From positions 153,464-217,463 of the forward strand of contig NZ_JBBHKR010000064.1 of assembly GCF_037389425.1 (NCBI RefSeq): DNA of 64,000 nt, read 5' to 3'. The notes beneath the pieces were generated by a model. It did not search any database and had not been told where the DNA came from. It saw only the letters and a list, made by a program, of their open reading frames with translations. Below, one piece after another: positions 60,342 through 64,000 of this stretch. A program made the translations under genes and the position numbers. Source of the DNA: Stygiolobus sp037389425. Its GTDB lineage: Archaea; Thermoproteota; Thermoprotei_A; Sulfolobales; Sulfolobaceae. Position 1 is the first letter of the stretch; every line of letters starts with the position of its first letter.

Positions 60342-61679
60342 GTGTTATATAGAAAGTGGGGGACGGATAAGGACTTCGTTGTTTCTTATACCTCCTCTAA
60401 CGAGAGTGACAGAGAGATAATAGAAGAAGTAAAGACGGTAATGAAGGCTCATGTAATTGAGCTTTACCTTTCTGGATATATTAAAAAGGACACGGCAAAG
60501 AAAATCCTTCAAGCAATAAGCTCCTTTAGGGAGTACACGGGAAACTACGAAGATATTCACGAAGCAATAGAAGACTATATAATAAAATTAGTAGGTGAGG
60601 AAGGGGGTTGGGTTGGCTTAGGAAGAAGTAGAAACGATCATGTATCCACGGCATTAAGGCTTAAAATGAGGGACTACTTGGTAAACGTTTTTGAGGCGTT
60701 GTACTCGCTTCGTATCTCTATTTTAGAAAGAGCTGAGAAAACTACTGAGGTAATTATCCCAGTTTACACTCACTTTCAACCGGCTCAACCCACTTCTCTA
60801 GCCCACTATTTGCTTTACGTAGATGAGGAGTTGGACTCTGTTTGGGATCAACTTTTTACCTCGTTAAGACTTGTTAACAGAAGTCCCTTAGGAAGTGGTG
60901 CAATAGTTGGTACTAATGTGAAACTCAATAGAAAAAGAGAGGCTGAAATGCTAGGTTTTGAAGGTCTAGTTTATAACACTATATCAGCTACCGCCTCGAG
61001 GCTCGATTTAATCTCTGCAATCTCGTCTTTGACTCTGTTAATGTTGATATTTAGCAGAATCGCAGAGGACTTAATATTACTCTCCTCCTCCTTTGTTGGA
61101 ATAATAAAATTACCAGATTCTCATGTAAGCACCAGTAGCCTAATGCCCCAGAAGAGGAACGCAGTAACCATGGAAATTCTGAGGACGAAGGCTGGGGAGT
61201 GTTTCGGACATCTTTCCTCACTTGTTACAATATATAAAGCCTTACCTTCAGGATACAATTTGGACTTACAAGAACTTAACAGACACTATTGGGAGTGCGT
61301 AAAGCACGTGATTCCGAGTATCTACGTCATTAAAGACGTTTTAGAGAAAATGGAAGTTACAGGGAAATTTGACGATAAAAGTATTACGGCGACAGATGTA
61401 GCGGAGGACTTAGCTCTTACTGGAGTACCTTACAGAAAAGCTTATATGGAGGTTGCTAACAAGATTAGAGCGGGCACTTTTCAGTCCGAAATTTCATTAA
61501 AAAGTTCTATAGAAAAAAAGGCTGTAATAGGTTCTCCAAATCCAGAATTAATAAAAACAGAGATAGAGTTGAAAAAAGAGAACATAGAGCAAAAATGGAA
61601 CAATTTCAGAGAATACAAATTACAATTTATAGATAAAATTTCGGAATTAAAGGTGATAGAAGATGACATTTTACAATGA
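60342..61679 (+). CDS. argH: Argininosuccinate lyase
   Basis: ArgH splits argininosuccinate into arginine and fumarate. The 445-residue product has GRSRNDHVSTALRL, THFQPAQPTSLAHYLL and the superfamily signature SSLMPQKRN. I chose GTG at 60342 (MLYRKWGTDKDF), nine bases downstream of an in-frame GTG at 60333 that lies in an AGGAGTGAT ribosome-like site. It follows argG by one base and overlaps carA by 17 bp. Confidence 0.95.
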   Translation: MLYRKWGTDKDFVVSYTSSNESDREIIEEVKTVMKAHVIELYLSGYIKKDTAKKILQAISSFREYTGNYEDIHEAIEDYIIKLVGEEGGWVGLGRSRNDHVSTALRLKMRDYLVNVFEALYSLRISILERAEKTTEVIIPVYTHFQPAQPTSLAHYLLYVDEELDSVWDQLFTSLRLVNRSPLGSGAIVGTNVKLNRKREAEMLGFEGLVYNTISATASRLDLISAISSLTLLMLIFSRIAEDLILLSSSFVGIIKLPDSHVSTSSLMPQKRNAVTMEILRTKAGECFGHLSSLVTIYKALPSGYNLDLQELNRHYWECVKHVIPSIYVIKDVLEKMEVTGKFDDKSITATDVAEDLALTGVPYRKAYMEVANKIRAGTFQSEISLKSSIEKKAVIGSPNPELIKTEIELKKENIEQKWNNFREYKLQFIDKISELKVIEDDILQ

Positions 61680-62781
61680 AGAAATAGGTTTTCTATACCT
61701 AGAGGATGGAACACTAATTAAAGGGAAAGGATTCGGAGCTAAGGGAATCAGAGCTGGGGAAATAGTTTTCACTACAGCTATGAATGGTTATCCAGACAGT
61801 CTCACAGATCCTTCCTACAGAGGGCAAATTCTAGTCTTTACGCATCCGTTAATAGGAAATTACGGAATTCCAGAGAAACGAACCATAAATGGTATTTTGA
61901 CCAATTTTGAGTCTGAAGTAATTCAGGTAGAAGGTGTGGTAATTGCGGAGCATACGGAACCTTTCAAATGGAACTCAGCAATGACCTTGGATTCGTGGTT
62001 AAAAAAAGAAGGAGTACCAGGGTTACAAGATGTTGATACTAGAGCTATAGTGAAGAAAGTGAGGTCGTTTGGTGTAATGATGGGCGTATTAGCTTCTGGG
62101 ATCGACTTTGATGATGTCAACGTTAAAAAGTACCTTGAGAAAAAGTACGATGAAATAGACTTTGCACAATATACTTCACCTAAAGCCCCTATTATACACC
62201 AAGGGAATTCGGAAGAGACTATAGTGTTAGTTGATTGCGGCATAAAACATGGTATATTGTACCAGCTATATCAGAGAGGTTTTACCATTGTAAGAGTTCC
62301 TTGTAATTATTCCGTTAATAAAATAATGGACTTTGACCCTAAGGGAATAGTGTTCGGGAACGGGCCAGGTAATCCGAATTTACTTAAAGACTTAGCCCAA
62401 AATTTCAGAGAAGTAACAGAATACAAACTTCCTATATTAGGTATATGTCTTGGTCATCAGATAGCCACTATAGCCCTAGGCGGAAAAGTTAAGAAAATGA
62501 AGTTCGGTCATAGGGCAGTGAACAAACCTGTTATAGATACTACGTCAAATAGATGTTATATTACAACCCACAACCACGGATATGGCATATTGTCAAAAGA
62601 GGATTTACCTCCTAATACAAAACTCTGGTTCTATAACCCAGATGACGGCACAGTTGAAGGTTGGATTCACGAGAAATTACCCATAATCACTACCCAATTC
62701 CACCCCGAAGCTAGACCTGGACCTTGGGATGTAACGTGGGTATTTGATAAATTCAAGAAAATGGTGGTTAAAAATGCATGA
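61663..62781 (+). CDS. carA: Carbamoyl-phosphate synthase small (glutaminase) subunit
   Basis: CarA hydrolyses glutamine and passes ammonia to CarB. The 372-residue product has FTTAMNGYPDSLTDPSYRGQI, GNYGIP, the nucleophile GICLGHQIATIALGG, and the His-Glu TQFHPEARPGP. GGTGAT lies five bases before the ATG, inside the end of argH. It ends within the start of carB (ATGCATGA overlap). Confidence 0.97.
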   Translation: MTFYNEEIGFLYLEDGTLIKGKGFGAKGIRAGEIVFTTAMNGYPDSLTDPSYRGQILVFTHPLIGNYGIPEKRTINGILTNFESEVIQVEGVVIAEHTEPFKWNSAMTLDSWLKKEGVPGLQDVDTRAIVKKVRSFGVMMGVLASGIDFDDVNVKKYLEKKYDEIDFAQYTSPKAPIIHQGNSEETIVLVDCGIKHGILYQLYQRGFTIVRVPCNYSVNKIMDFDPKGIVFGNGPGNPNLLKDLAQNFREVTEYKLPILGICLGHQIATIALGGKVKKMKFGHRAVNKPVIDTTSNRCYITTHNHGYGILSKEDLPPNTKLWFYNPDDGTVEGWIHEKLPIITTQFHPEARPGPWDVTWVFDKFKKMVVKNA

Positions 62782-64000
62782 GTCCCTAAAGAAAGTCCTA
62801 GTAGTAGGTTCAGGTCCTATTAAAATAGCGGAAGCGGCAGAGTTTGACTACTCAGGCAGTCAGGCGTTAAAGGCATTGAAAGAGGAAGGAATAACTACAA
62901 TCCTTATAAATTCCAACGTAGCAACAGTCCAAACGAGCTATAAGTTCGCAGACAAGCTTTACTTGTTACCGGTGACGTGGTGGGCTGTAGAAAAAGTAAT
63001 TGAGAAGGAAAGACCTGATGCTATAATGATAGGCTTTGGAGGACAGACTGCTCTCAACGTTGGTGTAGACCTCTATAAGAAAGGAGTTCTTCATAAATAC
63101 GGTGTTAAAGTACTTGGAACTCCCATCGAAGGAATTGAGAGGGCTCTAAGTAGAGAAAAGTTCAGGGAAACAATGATAGAGGTAGGGATACCGGTTCCTC
63201 CAAGTCTTTCAGCTAGAAGTGAAGAAGAGGCACTCGAAAAGGCTCGACAAATAGGTTATCCAGTAATGGTAAGAGTTAGCTTCAATTTAGGAGGTAGAGG
63301 TTCAACAGTAGCATGGAATGAAGAGGATTTAAAAAGAGATATAGGTAGAGCGTTAAGTCAAAGTTACATTCACGAAGTCTTAATCGAGAAATACCTCCAT
63401 CACTGGATAGAGCTAGAATACGAGGTCATGAGGGATAAACACGGTAACTCAGCCGTAATAGCTTGTATAGAGAACCTTGATCCAATGGGTGTTCACACTG
63501 GAGAATCTACGGTAATTGCCCCTTGTCAGACGTTAGACAACAAAGAGTTCCAAGATATGAGAAGCATGGCAATAGACGTAGCTAAGTCCATAGATCTAGT
63601 AGGAGAGTGTAACGTACAATTTGCCCTTGATCCTAAAGGTTATAATTATTATGTAATTGAAACAAATCCAAGAATGTCAAGGTCAAGTGCCTTAGCAAGC
63701 AAAGCTACCGGATACCCGTTAGCTTATGTCTCAGCTAAACTAGCATTGGGATACGACCTATACGAGGTTCTTAACAAAGTATCCGGGTCTACTTGTGCTT
63801 GTTTTGAGCCCAGTTTGGATTACCTAGTAATAAAGATACCCAGATGGGATTTGGATAAGTTCGAGAACGTGGAACAATTTCTGGCGTCAGAGATGAAAAG
63901 TGTAGGAGAAGTAATGAGCATAGGGAGGTCGTTTGAGGAAACTTTACAGAAAGCCATAAGAATGCTAGATATAGGTGAACCGGGTCTAGTGGGCGGTAAA
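62774..64000 (+). CDS. carB: Carbamoyl-phosphate synthase large subunit, N-terminal part, cut by window end
   Basis: CarB makes carbamoyl phosphate for arginine and pyrimidines. The visible 409 codons begin MHESLKKVLVVGSGPIKIAEAAEFDYSGSQALKALKEEG and include the first ATP-grasp domain, with GGQTALNVGVDL, the VRVSFNLGGRGS loop and ETNPRMSRSSALASKATGYP. The usual gene is about 1050 codons, so the rest lies past base 64000. The ATG overlaps the carA stop; GGTGG is its ribosome site. Confidence 0.97.
   Translation, partial: MHESLKKVLVVGSGPIKIAEAAEFDYSGSQALKALKEEGITTILINSNVATVQTSYKFADKLYLLPVTWWAVEKVIEKERPDAIMIGFGGQTALNVGVDLYKKGVLHKYGVKVLGTPIEGIERALSREKFRETMIEVGIPVPPSLSARSEEEALEKARQIGYPVMVRVSFNLGGRGSTVAWNEEDLKRDIGRALSQSYIHEVLIEKYLHHWIELEYEVMRDKHGNSAVIACIENLDPMGVHTGESTVIAPCQTLDNKEFQDMRSMAIDVAKSIDLVGECNVQFALDPKGYNYYVIETNPRMSRSSALASKATGYPLAYVSAKLALGYDLYEVLNKVSGSTCACFEPSLDYLVIKIPRWDLDKFENVEQFLASEMKSVGEVMSIGRSFEETLQKAIRMLDIGEPGLVGGK

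Overview
The window is chromosomal DNA from a thermoacidophilic crenarchaeon of the order Sulfolobales. The evidence is its gene content: an archaeal A-type ATP synthase operon, the PINA-Hjc pair, an ESCRT-III paralogue, DGGGP synthase, archaeal tRNA modification enzymes and RPS26e. Base composition is AT-rich, promoters are archaeal TATA boxes often about 25 bp from the start codon, and Shine-Dalgarno sites are of the GGTGA type. The gene order closely matches what I recall for Sulfolobus acidocaldarius around Saci_1546 to Saci_1620, but this is not that species. The genus cannot be fixed from this window.

Layout. Positions 1-5823 hold the A-type ATP synthase: atpI is divergent and cut by the window edge, and atpF-E-A-B-D-G-K run on the plus strand. 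Positions 5878-10898 hold proS, rps26e, pdxST (pyridoxal phosphate) and pina, convergent with hjc. Positions 10899-15905 (minus) hold hjc, the branched-chain amino acid operon ilvB-N-C, a HAD phosphatase and a circularly permuted GTPase. Positions 15940-24628 are mixed: an unknown protein, ubiA-type lipid synthase, a geranylgeranyl-reductase-like flavoprotein, speD, DUF211, a tRNA thiolase, PduO, leuS and an unknown HTH protein.

Positions 24706-31102 hold a complete histidine operon, hisC-G-A-B-F-D-E-H-I, with most junctions overlapping. Positions 31136-36132 hold a MIP18-family protein, serS, a B12 radical SAM protein that is probably GDGT ring synthase A, a HIT protein, a zinc-ribbon protein and an Lrp regulator. 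Positions 36183-43383 are the bipolar pyrimidine cluster: pyrB-I-K-C-D plus three extra genes ending in marC to the left, and pyrE-F plus a JAMM-like gene to the right. Positions 43346-49537 hold PhoU-like, CdvB3-like, HTH, lpd, taw3, queE, nog1 and a tRNA-binding protein. Positions 49649-58343 are the purine operon purC-S-Q-L-F-F2-D-M. Positions 58401 to the end hold a zinc-finger protein, a ribbon-helix-helix regulator and the argG-argH-carA-carB operon, with carB cut by the edge.

Most of the window is therefore de novo biosynthesis of histidine, pyrimidines, purines, arginine/carbamoyl phosphate, branched-chain amino acids and PLP, mixed with translation and energy genes. Carbamoyl phosphate from carAB feeds both the arginine and pyrimidine pathways encoded here, and hisH/F release AICAR into the purine route. 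No mobile element, CRISPR array, tRNA or rRNA was seen, and the coding density is very high. The most notable points are two well-conserved genes without a canonical start codon (purQ and the geranylgeranyl-reductase homologue), a PurF pseudoenzyme beside true purF, an eroded PyrK partner for a serine-type PyrD, a JAMM-like protein in the pyrEF operon, an ESCRT-III paralogue translationally coupled to an HTH gene, and several operator-like palindromes. Boundaries and start choices are by eye.
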